From assembly GCA_040255465.1 (NCBI GenBank), contig JBDZVA010000001.1, positions 744,001-808,000 on the forward strand: DNA of 64,000 nt. The letters run 5' to 3'. The stretch is from UBA5793 sp040255465. Its GTDB lineage: Bacteria; Planctomycetota; Phycisphaerae; Phycisphaerales; UBA5793. The stretch's first letter is position 1, and the number at the start of each line of letters is the position of its first letter. Made by a program: the position numbers and the translations under genes. Under the pieces are notes generated by a model. That model did not search any database. It saw only the letters and a program-made list of their open reading frames with translations, and was not told where the DNA came from. Positions 16,159 through 25,112 of the stretch are shown in pieces.

Positions 16159-17616
16159 ATGAATCGAGGATCGAAGATGACTCAACCCTGCGCGACTCGC
16201 ATTCATCGACATGCCGTCGTCCCCACGCTGGCCCTGGCGCTGGTGCTGGCGGGTCCGGTGTTGCCGGCGACGGCTCAAATCGACCATCCGGCGGTGGCCC
16301 GCGCCATGGAGATCAGCGACGCATTCAAGGCGGTGGCGCAGGAGGCCAAGCCGAGTGTCGCCCGGATTACGGGATACCGGTTTGGCGGGGCGAAGGTCAC
16401 GGGCTCGGGTTTCCTGATCGATGAACAGGGCCACCTGCTCACCAACAACCACGTGGTCGAAGCCTCCCTGACCCTGCTCGCGGAATTCAGTGATGGGCGC
16501 GTCCGCAAGGCGACGCTCGTCGGCGCGGATCCGCTCACGGATCTGGCCGTCATCAAGGTTGACAGCGAAGGCGTCGCCGGACTTCCCTTTGTCAAGTCGA
16601 ACCAGTTGGAAGTGGGAGAGTGGGTGGTGGCCGTCGGCTTTCCGCTCGGGCTCGATCAGACGGTGACTGTGGGCGTGATCAGCGCGACAAACCGGCGGCT
16701 GAACATCGTTGGCACTTCGATTGGTCGGCGCGGCTATGAAGATTTCATCCAGACTGATGCGGCGATCAATCGCGGTAACTCGGGTGGGCCACTGCTCAAT
16801 CTGCGCGGCGAAGTCGTGGGGGTCAATGCCGCCATCGTAACGCAAACCGGCGGATCTGATGGTCTGGGTTTCGCCATCCCCACGAGCCTGGCCAGTTATG
16901 TCGCGCGCGAACTGATTACCAAGGGCCGCGTGGTGCGGGCATGGCTTGGCGTGAATCTGCAGGATCTCACGCCGGCGCTTGCGGCGAGTTATGGATTGCC
17001 TCGCGAGCAGGTCGGCGTGCTCTTGACGTCGGTCAGTCCGAACGAGCCCGCCGGCCGAGCCGGATTACTCCCCGAGGACGTGCTGATCTCGATCGACCAG
17101 CAACCGGTGCTCAACGTGGAGGATCTTCGCAGCCAGGTGGCGATGATGCAGCCGGGCAGGCGGATCCTCGTCGAGGTGTATCGCAACGCGCACCTGCGCA
17201 GCTTCGAAGTGACCCTTGCCGCCATGACGGGCGCTGACGCGGCGGAGCGGCCGATTATTGATCCGCAGGAGGGGGGGCGCCTGGGAGTGCGGCTTGAAGA
17301 CCTCAGCGACGCGACCCTGCGCAATCTCAGTGAACCGACAGGAGTGGAAGTGGCGCAACTCGTGCCCGGTCGCCTGGCGCAACTCAGCGGCATCTCGGCC
17401 GGCGATCTGATCGTGGCGGTGAATGGCCAGTCGCTGCGTTCCGAGCGCGTCGGCTACAGCGGTCGCAGCTGGGCGAAGTGGCTCTCGGGTTTCATCGAGC
17501 AGGCGGCGAGCGGGACGATCGTGCGTTTCACGGTGCGCAAAACGGTTCTGGACGCCATGGGTCGGATTGTCGGGTACGATCCAACGAGAACGTATGTCGC
17601 CATTGAACTCCAATAA
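16159..17616 (+). CDS. HtrA/DegP-like S1C serine protease with two PDZ domains
   Basis: ATG 16159 (or 16177) opens a signal peptide ending near VLPATAQ. The trypsin-like domain has the full triad: His98 in NNHVVEA, Asp128 in LTDLAVIKV, and Ser208 in RGNSGGPLLN. The first PDZ domain begins around AWLGVNLQDLTPALAASYGL and a second around GRLGVRLEDLSDATLRNL. At 485 residues the size fits periplasmic DegP/DegQ proteins, which degrade misfolded envelope proteins. It lies 98 bp after ispE and may be transcribed separately. Confidence 0.93.
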   Translation: MNRGSKMTQPCATRIHRHAVVPTLALALVLAGPVLPATAQIDHPAVARAMEISDAFKAVAQEAKPSVARITGYRFGGAKVTGSGFLIDEQGHLLTNNHVVEASLTLLAEFSDGRVRKATLVGADPLTDLAVIKVDSEGVAGLPFVKSNQLEVGEWVVAVGFPLGLDQTVTVGVISATNRRLNIVGTSIGRRGYEDFIQTDAAINRGNSGGPLLNLRGEVVGVNAAIVTQTGGSDGLGFAIPTSLASYVARELITKGRVVRAWLGVNLQDLTPALAASYGLPREQVGVLLTSVSPNEPAGRAGLLPEDVLISIDQQPVLNVEDLRSQVAMMQPGRRILVEVYRNAHLRSFEVTLAAMTGADAAERPIIDPQEGGRLGVRLEDLSDATLRNLSEPTGVEVAQLVPGRLAQLSGISAGDLIVAVNGQSLRSERVGYSGRSWAKWLSGFIEQAASGTIVRFTVRKTVLDAMGRIVGYDPTRTYVAIELQ

Positions 17617-17669
17617 CGAGTTGAGCCGCGCACAACCGAATTGGGATGGAATGTGGATAAGTAAAGAAT

Positions 17670-17706
17670 AAAAAAACCGCCGACCGGAGAAACTCCGAAT
17701 CGGCGG
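17670..17706 (-). terminator. Orphan intrinsic terminator read on the minus strand
   Basis: CCGCCGA (17677-17683) pairs with TCGGCGG (17700-17706). An inner CGGAG/CTCCG stem closes an AAA loop. Seven A bases at 17670-17676 become a U7 tract on the minus strand. No minus-strand gene lies upstream of it; both flanking genes are on the plus strand. Confidence 0.65.
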
Positions 17707-17770
17707 CGGGTGGATGGCAGGGTCGTAAGTCTTTGGCGGAGTCCAACCTAGGACGGCCAATTCTGACACT
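17670..17770 (-). ncRNA. Candidate small RNA ending at the orphan terminator
   Basis: On the minus strand a possible promoter reads TTGCAT (17801-17796), a 19-base spacer, then TAGTAT (17776-17771). About 100 bases later the transcript would end at the hairpin with U7. No start codon with a ribosome binding site and open frame was found in between. The terminator is solid, the promoter is weak, and no known RNA family was recognised. Confidence 0.3.
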
Positions 17771-17950
17771 ATACTATGGCATCGGCACCCGCAGAATGCA
17801 ATCGGAAAATCAGGTTTTTGTTGAATTTTTGGTGGATGAACGTGCATCCGACAGGCAAAAGGCCGCTTCGACCCGCCGTGGCAAGTTCATAGAATCGGTT
17901 ATCGGTCGATAGAGTAGCGTCTCGCATCCCGTTTCAGGTCAAACACTACC

Positions 17951-19039
17951 GTGCGGCCGAGCAGTCCTCAGATCGACAGGCGGCAATCGGCACTGCTCCA
18001 CCGTGCCTGCCGTCGGCTTGCGCCCGACATCTGGCTCGCCGTGCGGTTTCTGCCCCGCGCTTCCCGCGATCAACTTCTCGCTGTTGTGGCCATCCTCCGA
18101 CTGCTCTCGGACATTGTCGCCGGCCGCGAAGTAGAAAAGCAACTGGAGAGTGAACACTCGCACGATCCTGAATCCGAGGCGGTGGATTCCGGGGGATGCG
18201 CGTGCGGTTCCGGAAGCCTCGAAATGCGCACGACCGTGGCGCACAACGTGGTGTCGTTTCTCTTTGACGAAGCCACACCGGGGGCGGTGGGGCGGCCCGA
18301 TCTCGAAGCATTTCTCGCGGTGCGGCGCGGCGGCGATCTTCCACGCGCCGCGTTCGATGACTACATCGACGGCTGCAGCACTGCCCTGGCCGTGCGGCGG
18401 CTGGCGAACGAGCGTGGGCTCGATCGAATGGTCGATGCAATCGCCCTGCCGCTCGCCGAGATCCTGTGCAGCGCGGCACTGGAAGCCGAACCCGATGCGG
18501 CGATTCGGGAGAAGTCGGTGCAGGCGATTCGCTTTTTCACGCTGGCGTGGGAACTGCTCGTCGTGCGCGACTCGTTTGTGAATGGCGATCGATGCTTTGT
18601 TCCGCTGGAGGTTCTGTCGAAGTCCGGTCTGCGCGATACTCAATTTGAGTCGTGGCTGAGCGGCAAGGGTGAGGCGGCTACTGATCCAGACGTCCATCAG
18701 AGTTGCCAGACGTTGATGGAGCACTACAAGTCCCGTTGTCTGGCCCACCTTGCCGGTGCGGCGCATCTCGTCGAGTCGTTGCCAAGCGGACCTGCCCGTG
18801 CTTTCGCGGCTTTCGCAGGGGTTTGGGGCGATGCAGTCCTGGTCGAACCGATGGGCCGGGACGAACCGGATCGAAGTCTCACCGACCGTTTGAAGGCGCA
18901 TCGGTTCCGCGCGTGGCGCTATGCGATTTCGCAGCGATTCGACCCGCGCCTCGTGTCCGCTCTTTCGGAGGCGCCGTCGTCGGGTCTCTTGATTGAGTCG
19001 TTGCCTCAGGTTCTCTCCAGTTCCGTGTCCCGCCGCTGA
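17951..19039 (+). CDS. Squalene/phytoene synthase-like protein lacking catalytic Asp motifs
   Basis: This 362-residue protein follows the outline of head-to-head prenyl synthases without their metal ligands. The N-terminal helix pair (LAVRFLPRASRDQLLAVVAI, then LLSDIVAG) sits where active enzymes have the DDxxD motif. WELLVVRDSFVNGDRCFVPL sits where they have the NxxRDxxED-GRxYLP motif. MEHYKSRCLAHLAGAAHLVE resembles the late helix with paired aromatics. Both Asp-rich motifs are lost, so synthase activity is unlikely. This is inference from pattern and needs a profile search. GTG 17951 is the only early start and lacks a good ribosome binding site. Confidence 0.5.
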   Translation: MRPSSPQIDRRQSALLHRACRRLAPDIWLAVRFLPRASRDQLLAVVAILRLLSDIVAGREVEKQLESEHSHDPESEAVDSGGCACGSGSLEMRTTVAHNVVSFLFDEATPGAVGRPDLEAFLAVRRGGDLPRAAFDDYIDGCSTALAVRRLANERGLDRMVDAIALPLAEILCSAALEAEPDAAIREKSVQAIRFFTLAWELLVVRDSFVNGDRCFVPLEVLSKSGLRDTQFESWLSGKGEAATDPDVHQSCQTLMEHYKSRCLAHLAGAAHLVESLPSGPARAFAAFAGVWGDAVLVEPMGRDEPDRSLTDRLKAHRFRAWRYAISQRFDPRLVSALSEAPSSGLLIESLPQVLSSSVSRR

Positions 19040-19048
19040 GGATCGCTC

Positions 19049-19570
19049 ATGAATGTCATGTTGATTGGAGCTCGCGCCAGTGGGAAGACCACTCTCGCCC
19101 GCATTATCGCCAACGCGCTGTGGCGGCAGGCGGTGGATATGGATGAGGCCGTGCTCGCGCAGTTTGCCGAAGACTCGATTGCCGAAGCGTGGCGCGTGCA
19201 CGGCGAGAGCGAGTGGCGACGGGCCGAGGCGAGGGTCATCGTCGAACTCCTCAAGGGAGACGATCAGGTGATTGCGACCGGCGGTGGAGCGCCGCTGGTG
19301 CCGGCGGTTCAGGAGGCCATCGATCGAGCCCGGCAGGATGCTCGCCTCAAGGTCATCTATCTGGCGTGTGATGCGAGCGAACTGCGTCGTCGGCTCACCG
19401 AGCAGCCTGGGGATCGACCCTCGCTGACGGGCCGCAATGCCGCGGATGAAATCGAGGTGGTGCTGGCCCAGCGCGACCCGATCTACCGCATGATTGCCGA
19501 CGTGGTGCTGGACGTTTCGCATCTGGGCGAGCGGGACGCGGCTGATTACCTGATCAGGAACCATTTCTAG
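19049..19570 (+). CDS. aroK: Shikimate kinase
   Basis: The 173-residue P-loop kinase has Walker A GARASGKTTLA, the shikimate-binding DMDE motif and VIATGGGAPL, and the lid segment RPSLTGRNAADE. Shikimate kinase makes shikimate 3-phosphate in aromatic amino acid synthesis. Length and motif order are typical. The usual Asp-Arg pair (DxxIE...R) is only partly matched, so gluconate-kinase-like relatives remain a minor alternative. GAGGA precedes ATG 19049, nine bases after the stop of the synthase-like gene. Confidence 0.85.
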   Translation: MNVMLIGARASGKTTLARIIANALWRQAVDMDEAVLAQFAEDSIAEAWRVHGESEWRRAEARVIVELLKGDDQVIATGGGAPLVPAVQEAIDRARQDARLKVIYLACDASELRRRLTEQPGDRPSLTGRNAADEIEVVLAQRDPIYRMIADVVLDVSHLGERDAADYLIRNHF

Positions 19571-19646
19571 GCTGCATGCCGGCGTTTGACCGTCGGAAGG
19601 CCCTCACTACGATTGCCCCCGCGCCATCGGCCCGGGCAGGAGCGTC

Positions 19647-20549
19647 ATGAGCGAATCGTCGAATCAGCACCCCATCAGTCCGCTGGCATTCAGCACCGTC
19701 GCCTGTCCCACATGGGGCATCGAGCAGGTGGTGGCTGCCGCCGGAGAGTACGGCTACCAGGGCGTCGAATTGCGTACCTTTGGAGCCGGATCGAGCCAAT
19801 TGGCCTGCGATCCAGCCCTGAGCGATCCGGACAAGGTCCGCCATCTGTTTGAGCAGGCATCGCTTCAGATCTCCTGCCTGGCGACCAGCGCGGCGCTGCA
19901 CTACCGGGGCAAGACCGAGGCCGCCCAGGCGCTGGCCAGCGCCAAGTCGTTCGTGGACATGGCCGCGCGGCTCAACTGCCCGCGCATTCGCACCTTTGGG
20001 TACATGATCTATCCCGGCGAAGTGCCCGCGGCGGCCGTGCGCCGCCTGGCGGAGCGCTACGTCGAGCTGGCTGAGTATGCGGAAGAGAGTGGCGTGGAGA
20101 TCGTCATCGAGAACGCCGGGTCTTTCGCCCGCTCACGCGAACTGTGGAACCTCACGAACTACACCGAGCATCCGCTGGTGGGGGTGTGCTGGAACGTCGC
20201 CTACGCCGCCACGGTGGGTGAGCGGCCGGGGTTGAGTGTGACGACGCTCAACAGTCGCATCCGCTACGCGAAGGTGAAGGACACCATCGTCGGCGAGGGC
20301 ACCGGCTACTGCGCGCTTGGCGACGGAAACGTAGAAGTGGAGCGATTTGTCGAGATGCTCAGAGGCATCGGGTACACCGGGTGGCTCTGCTTTGAGTGGG
20401 ATAAACTCTGGTTGCCGAGTCTGGCTGAGCCGCAGGAGGCTCTTCCCAAGGCTCGCGAGACATTGTCGGAATGGATGCGCCTCAAAGTGGACAAGAAGGG
20501 CAAACCGCTCGCCAAGCGCGAGGCTGCCGTCCTTGAAGTGCGCAGTTGA
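19647..20549 (+). CDS. Sugar phosphate isomerase/epimerase-like TIM barrel protein
   Basis: CAGGAG precedes ATG 19647. The 300-residue protein has the xylose-isomerase-like AP-endonuclease 2 fold signs: an early strand FSTVACPTWGIEQVVAAAGE, then GYQGVELRTFG, the metal-binding Glu in VEIVIENAGSF, and KVKDTIVGEG followed by LGDGNVEVERFVEML and WLCFEWDKLW. These strands carry the divalent metal ligands. The substrate cannot be named; related proteins act on sugars or inositols. There is no signal peptide, so it is cytosolic. Confidence 0.82.
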   Translation: MSESSNQHPISPLAFSTVACPTWGIEQVVAAAGEYGYQGVELRTFGAGSSQLACDPALSDPDKVRHLFEQASLQISCLATSAALHYRGKTEAAQALASAKSFVDMAARLNCPRIRTFGYMIYPGEVPAAAVRRLAERYVELAEYAEESGVEIVIENAGSFARSRELWNLTNYTEHPLVGVCWNVAYAATVGERPGLSVTTLNSRIRYAKVKDTIVGEGTGYCALGDGNVEVERFVEMLRGIGYTGWLCFEWDKLWLPSLAEPQEALPKARETLSEWMRLKVDKKGKPLAKREAAVLEVRS

Positions 20550-20697
20550 TGACGAGGGAAGGCGAATCGCGCTGCGCGGCTTCGAATGAAGGCAGCCGCG
20601 CCGCGGGAGAGCCCGAATCAAACCCTCAACTCGCGAATTGCAACGTGGAAGTGTCCGGAAGTGCACGTAACAATTCCGGCCACGAGAGGAATGCTTG

Positions 20698-21480
20698 ATG
20701 CTTCAGGGTGTGATTAATTCAGTTCGAGAGAGCCAGGTCTGGAGTTCGATCTTCCGGCACGGCATCCCGCGCGATCGCCGAACGCGAGTGATGGCGATCA
20801 TGTCCAACGTCTTCCTGCACCTGCACCCCGTCGCGGTGCGCAAGAGCGGCATTCGTCTCTCGTTTACGTGGTGCATGGGGGGATTGACATTCTTCCTGTT
20901 CATCGCCGAGACGATCAGCGGCGTGCTGCTCATGTTCTACTACCGCCCGGTCGTTGAATACGCGTACAGCGACATCATTCAGATGCGCGCGGCATTGACG
21001 CTGGGCGTCATGCGCGAGATCCACCGCTGGGGCGCGCACGCGATGATCATTTCGGTGTGGCTGCACATGATGCGCGTGTTTCTGACGGGCTCGTATAAAC
21101 CGCCGCGCGAATTCAACTGGGTGGTGGGCGTCATCCTGCTCGTGCTGACGATGCTGCTGTCGTTCACCGGCTACCTGTTGCCGTGGGACCAGTTGGCGAT
21201 CTGGGCGATCACGGTCGGCAGCAAGATGGCTGAGGCGACGCCGTTTGCCGGCATGAACGGTCCGGGGCGAGAGCTGCTCCAGTTGCCCGGCGGGATTCCG
21301 ATCGTGACGCCGTATTCGGACGCGAAGTTCCTCCTGCTGGCCGGCGATTCGGTCGGCGAGGCGGCGCTGCTGCGCTTTTATGTTCTGCACTGCATCGCCA
21401 TTCCGCTCGGAGCCGCCACGCTGATTGCGGTGCACTTCTGGCGCATTCGTAAGGACGGCGGCATCAGCGGGCCGATGTGA
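20698..21480 (+). CDS. Cytochrome b N-terminal subunit (b6-type) of a bc complex
   Basis: GAGAGGA lies seven bases before ATG 20698, giving 260 residues. Four membrane helices carry the two pairs of haem-ligating His: REIHRWGAHAMIISVWLHMMRVF (too long to be coincidence; key His near 117-135) and RFYVLHCIAIPLGAATLIAV followed by HFW. LLSFTGYLLPWDQLAIWA is the Qo-site region. The protein transfers electrons within the quinol oxidising complex in the cytoplasmic membrane. The C-terminal half of cytochrome b is a separate gene just downstream, as in b6/subunit IV complexes. No Rieske gene lies directly upstream. Confidence 0.92.
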   Translation: MLQGVINSVRESQVWSSIFRHGIPRDRRTRVMAIMSNVFLHLHPVAVRKSGIRLSFTWCMGGLTFFLFIAETISGVLLMFYYRPVVEYAYSDIIQMRAALTLGVMREIHRWGAHAMIISVWLHMMRVFLTGSYKPPREFNWVVGVILLVLTMLLSFTGYLLPWDQLAIWAITVGSKMAEATPFAGMNGPGRELLQLPGGIPIVTPYSDAKFLLLAGDSVGEAALLRFYVLHCIAIPLGAATLIAVHFWRIRKDGGISGPM

Positions 21481-21512
21481 TCTGCGGCCCTGCACCATTC
21501 CACAGCTGACCG

Positions 21513-22700
21513 ATGTCGGGCTGCAACCCGGCGACCAACGGAACTGAACTGCTCATGCACATGCTTCTCTCCAACTCCATGCTCCACCTCGCCGCCGGCG
21601 CCGAGCAGGTGACCGCGCTTGATAAGTTCAAGGACTTTGTCAATCGATGGAGTGTGCCGCAGTACAGCCTGCCGCTGTTCCTCCTGCTCATGCTCGGGGC
21701 GTTCTTCGGCTACCGCAAGTGGACCAAGCCGATCATCTTCTGGCCGATGATGCTCGTGTTCACGATCGTGTACTTCGGCTTCATTCCGCTCGATGAGAGC
21801 TACGCCGCCATTCTTCAAAAGCCCGACAATGTTCCGATTTCGATGATGATCTTCCTGACGCTCTACTTCCTGTGGCTTGGGTTGCGGCAGGCGGCGATCA
21901 ACGACCAGAACATGGAAGTCGGCAAGCCGCTGATCGAGGAAGATCGCGAAGACAAAGTCCTCTGCTGGCCTGACCTTGTCTACACCGAACTTCTGGCCAT
22001 GGTCTTGTGCACCGTGGTGCTGATCATCTGGTCGGTCGCGCTCAAGGCGCCGCTCGAGGCGGCAGCCAATCCTGCGGGCCCGCCGAATCCGTCCAAGGCG
22101 CCGTGGTACTTCCTGGGCCTGCAGGAAATGCTCGTGTACTTCGACCCGTGGATGGCGGGCGTGGTGTTGCCGGGCTTGATCGTCCTCGGTCTGGCGGCCA
22201 TGCCCTATCTCGACACCAATCCCAAAGGCAATGGGTACTACACCTTCAAGGAACGCAAGTTTGCGATCCTGACGTGGATGTTCGGCTACCTCATCCTCTG
22301 GTGCGTGCTCATCGTCTTCGGCACGTTCCTTCGCGGCCCGAACTGGAACTTCTTCGGCCCGTTCCAGACGTGGGACTCGCACCGCGTCGACGCCCTGACG
22401 AACATCAACGTCAGCGACATCTGGTACGTGGTGATCCTCGGCGGCAAGTTGCCAAGCAGCATGCTGGTGCGCGAATGGCCGGGACTGGTGCTGTCTGGCT
22501 TCTGGTTCTTTGCGCTGCCGTACCTGATGACCAAGATCAAGTTCTTCGGCCGCTTGCGCACGCAGATGGGTTTCGCCCGCTATTACCTGATGGCGGTGCT
22601 CTTCGTCGTGATGATGCTCGTGCCCGTGAAGATGGTCGGGCGCTGGACGATAAACCTCAAGTACATCATCGCGATGCCGGAGATCAGTTTCAATCTCTAA
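21513..22700 (+). CDS. Cytochrome b C-terminal subunit (subunit IV-like), extended
   Basis: This is the partner of the preceding gene, 32 bp downstream. NPSKAPWYFLGLQEMLVYFD and GVVLPGLIVLGLAAMPYLD are the subunit IV signature with the PEW-like motif given as APWYF. At 395 residues it is much longer than a plain subunit IV (about 160), with extra membrane helices both before (residues 40-120) and after the conserved part. ATG 21513 or ATG 21555 could be the start. The two genes together should form the membrane core of a bc-type quinol oxidising complex. Confidence 0.88.
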   Translation: MSGCNPATNGTELLMHMLLSNSMLHLAAGAEQVTALDKFKDFVNRWSVPQYSLPLFLLLMLGAFFGYRKWTKPIIFWPMMLVFTIVYFGFIPLDESYAAILQKPDNVPISMMIFLTLYFLWLGLRQAAINDQNMEVGKPLIEEDREDKVLCWPDLVYTELLAMVLCTVVLIIWSVALKAPLEAAANPAGPPNPSKAPWYFLGLQEMLVYFDPWMAGVVLPGLIVLGLAAMPYLDTNPKGNGYYTFKERKFAILTWMFGYLILWCVLIVFGTFLRGPNWNFFGPFQTWDSHRVDALTNINVSDIWYVVILGGKLPSSMLVREWPGLVLSGFWFFALPYLMTKIKFFGRLRTQMGFARYYLMAVLFVVMMLVPVKMVGRWTINLKYIIAMPEISFNL

Positions 22701-22728
22701 CCGTCAACGTCGTTGAGCTGTTCATTTC

Positions 22729-22759
22729 AAAGCCCATGCAAGGAATTGCATGGGCTTTT
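22729..22759. terminator. Bidirectional terminator between cytochrome b and hpnE
   Basis: AAAGCCCATGCAA and TTGCATGGGCTTT form a perfect 13-bp stem with loop GGAA, followed by a further T. It lies between the convergent cytochrome b and hpnE genes. Confidence 0.88.
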
Positions 22760-22767
22760 CGCTGCGC

Positions 22768-24129
22768 TCACGGGATGCTCGAGGCGACGCCGTAGAGCAG
22801 TGACGGCGCCAGGTCGGCGATCATCAGATCTTTGCCGAGAATCGCGCCGGCCGCGGCGTATCCGCTGCGCGCGGCGCCCTCCATCGTCGCCGGCCAGCCG
22901 GTCGTGCAGTAGTCGCCCGCGAGGAAGAGGTTGGAGGTCGGTCCCGTCGTGGTCGGTCGATGCGCCTGGGCGCCGGGGGTTGCGGCAAAGGTCGCCCGTT
23001 TTTCCTTCACAACATGTTGTTTGAGCAGCGTATTGGCGCCGCCGATCGCCACCTGCGGAAACTGTGAGGCCAGATCAGCGCGGACCCGCGCCACGATCTC
23101 ATCGGCAGTCAGGCCCATCCAGTCGGTGGCGGCGCTGATGACGGCATGAGCGGTGCGGCCGGCGTTCTTGAAGAACACCCACTGTACCGATGCATCGAGC
23201 AGTACGACATGCGGCAGTTCGCTCACCGGCTGCTCGAAGTGCAAGTGCACGCCGAGGATGGGGCTGTGCTGCAGTTCGCGCGACTGGGTCAGGCGTGCGT
23301 CCCGCTCGGCCAGATCGTCGCTCATCACGCCGGGCAACTGCTCGAAGGGTAACGCCAGCACGTAGGCATCCGCTTGGACGGCAGAGCCATCATCGAGCAT
23401 CAGTCGTTCGATTCGGCTTGATCCCTCAATTCGCTGCACGCGGGTTGAGAGGCGCAGGTCATCGACGAAGTGATGAGCGGGGTCATAGAGATCGATCAGC
23501 GGGCAGCGCGGCACGCCGAGCCGCCACGCGCTGCGGTGCGCCAGAAAGCCCTCCTGGAAGACCTGCAAGGCCGGCTCGGCGGCCACGCGATCGCAGGGCA
23601 GGTTGCAGGCGCTGACCACGACGACATCCCAGAAGCGGCGAATAAGCCGCTCCGGCTGGCCGCAGTTCCTGAGCCACTGGCCGAAGGTGATGTCGGCAAG
23701 CGCGCTGCGGTCGGTCGAGGCGATGGCCCGCATTGCGTTGGCCAGGGCGATCTTCTCCGAGATCGAATAGGCGTGAAAGGCCATCATCGAAAGCGACAGG
23801 TGCAACGGCGCCGGGAGAATGGAGGGTCGGAGCACATCAATGTTGCCGCCGACGGTGGCGAAGTACATCCGATCGTGCCACTCGATCTGCTCTGCCACCC
23901 CAAGCCGCGCATAGAGGTCGAGGAGATTCGTGCAGCAGCCGAGCACGACATGTTGACAGTTGTCGATGCGTTGTCCGGTGGTGGGGTCGGTGAAACTGGT
24001 GGCTCGACCGCCGAGGCGATTGCGGGCTTCGATGAGGATGACGTGGCAGCCGGCCTGTTTGAGTCTGACTGCCGCCGCGAGTCCCGCCACGCCCCCGCCG
24101 ATGACCGCGACGCGAGCCGCCTTGGTCAC
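22768..24129 (-). CDS. hpnE: Hydroxysqualene dehydroxylase HpnE
   Basis: The 453-residue FAD-dependent amine-oxidase-type protein starts with the dinucleotide fold VIGGGVAGLAAAVRLKQAG followed by EARNRLGGRA. FLAGDYCTTGWPATMEGAAR near the C-terminus is the second FAD contact. HpnE reduces hydroxysqualene to squalene, the third step of the three-enzyme bacterial route from FPP. It follows hpnD with a four-base overlap (24126-24129), which supports this call over a carotenoid desaturase. Confidence 0.9.
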   Translation of the reverse strand: MTKAARVAVIGGGVAGLAAAVRLKQAGCHVILIEARNRLGGRATSFTDPTTGQRIDNCQHVVLGCCTNLLDLYARLGVAEQIEWHDRMYFATVGGNIDVLRPSILPAPLHLSLSMMAFHAYSISEKIALANAMRAIASTDRSALADITFGQWLRNCGQPERLIRRFWDVVVVSACNLPCDRVAAEPALQVFQEGFLAHRSAWRLGVPRCPLIDLYDPAHHFVDDLRLSTRVQRIEGSSRIERLMLDDGSAVQADAYVLALPFEQLPGVMSDDLAERDARLTQSRELQHSPILGVHLHFEQPVSELPHVVLLDASVQWVFFKNAGRTAHAVISAATDWMGLTADEIVARVRADLASQFPQVAIGGANTLLKQHVVKEKRATFAATPGAQAHRPTTTGPTSNLFLAGDYCTTGWPATMEGAARSGYAAAGAILGKDLMIADLAPSLLYGVASSIP

Positions 24130-25112
24130 GAGCCGGTCCGCCGTTTCGTCCAGGCGGCGGTCAGACCGATGACAATCTTGCGCGACGTGGCGACGCGGAT
24201 GCGGGCTGATCCTGCGGCTGCGCGGCGGGGCGTCACGGCAATGAGTTCGAGCAGTCGGCGGTAGATTCGGGTCATGGCCGCCAGGGCCGCCTGCCCGTCT
24301 TCGTTGACGACATCTCCCAGGGGGGCTGAGCGTTCGTAATACTCCGCCGCTCGCTTGATCTGGAACCGCATGAACTCAAGGCAGGCATCCGGATTGGACC
24401 AGTTGCGCAACTCTTCGGGCGTCAGATCAAAGCGAGCGAAATCATCGGCGGGCAGGTAGACGCGGCCGACGTCGTAGTCTTCGGCATAGTCGCGGAGGAT
24501 GTTGGTCAGTTGAAATGCGATGCCGCGCCATTCGGCGAGTCGACGGGCCCGGGCGCTGCCGTCGAAGCCCCAGATCGAGATGCACACGAGGCCGACGGTA
24601 GATGCCACGTGTCGGCAGTAGGTGACAAGATCGTCCAGGGTGCGGTACTTGGCGCCGTGCAGATCGGAGAGTTGTCCTTCGATCATCTCACGAAACTCGG
24701 TTTCGCGCAGTCGAAAGCGGGACACGGTGTCAGCGAAAGCGTGCCACATGGCCTGATCGGCGTCGATCTCGTTGGCGTGTTCAGGATCGCGATGCGGTCG
24801 CCAGGCGCCGCGGAACACGCGGCTGGTGCGCTCGCGGAAGTCGGCCAGGGCGGCTTCGTCGCCGAGACTGTCATCGACGAGATCGTCGGCCCGCCGCATC
24901 CAGGCGTAGATCGCGTAGAGCGACGATCGCTTGGGCTCAGGGGTGAGTCGCAGACCAAAGTAGAAGTTTCGGGCATTGGAGCGGGTGATTCGCCTGCATT
25001 GTTCATAGGCTTCGCGCAGGGCCGGTGACTCGGCGGAAGCGACGCCGCTTTCCTGCGCTTGAGCAAGTGAAGTGGCGCTGACTGTGCTGGCTGCGGATCG
25101 GCTCATCATCAC
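24126..25112 (-). CDS. hpnD: Presqualene diphosphate synthase HpnD
   Basis: This 328-residue head-to-head prenyl synthase has both Asp-rich metal motifs: RRADDLVDDSLGD and NILRDYAEDYDVGRVYLPAD. HpnD joins two FPP molecules into presqualene diphosphate. The start lies within the stop of hpnC (four-base overlap 25109-25112), which signals translational coupling. The C-terminal tail is basic. Phytoene synthase is the main alternative, but the hpnC-hpnD-hpnE order argues for squalene. Confidence 0.9.
   Translation of the reverse strand: MMMSRSAASTVSATSLAQAQESGVASAESPALREAYEQCRRITRSNARNFYFGLRLTPEPKRSSLYAIYAWMRRADDLVDDSLGDEAALADFRERTSRVFRGAWRPHRDPEHANEIDADQAMWHAFADTVSRFRLRETEFREMIEGQLSDLHGAKYRTLDDLVTYCRHVASTVGLVCISIWGFDGSARARRLAEWRGIAFQLTNILRDYAEDYDVGRVYLPADDFARFDLTPEELRNWSNPDACLEFMRFQIKRAAEYYERSAPLGDVVNEDGQAALAAMTRIYRRLLELIAVTPRRAAAGSARIRVATSRKIVIGLTAAWTKRRTGS

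Larger units (their letters stand above)
17617..17950. other. 334-bp intergenic region with a minus-strand terminator
   Basis: I see no protein gene. The stretch holds a strong hairpin whose U-tract lies on the minus strand, listed separately with a candidate small RNA. The right part (17800-17950) is locally AT-richer and may carry the promoter of the plus-strand gene at 17951. Confidence 0.4.

Noticed and set aside
17065..17847. Minus-strand frame reaching into the gap where the orphan terminator lies
   Set aside because: It is mostly antisense to the HtrA gene, has no start signal, and runs through the terminator hairpin, so it does not explain that terminator.
21378..22382. 334-residue minus-strand frame opposite cytochrome b
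   Set aside because: Charged, His/Glu/Arg-rich shadow of a membrane protein gene.
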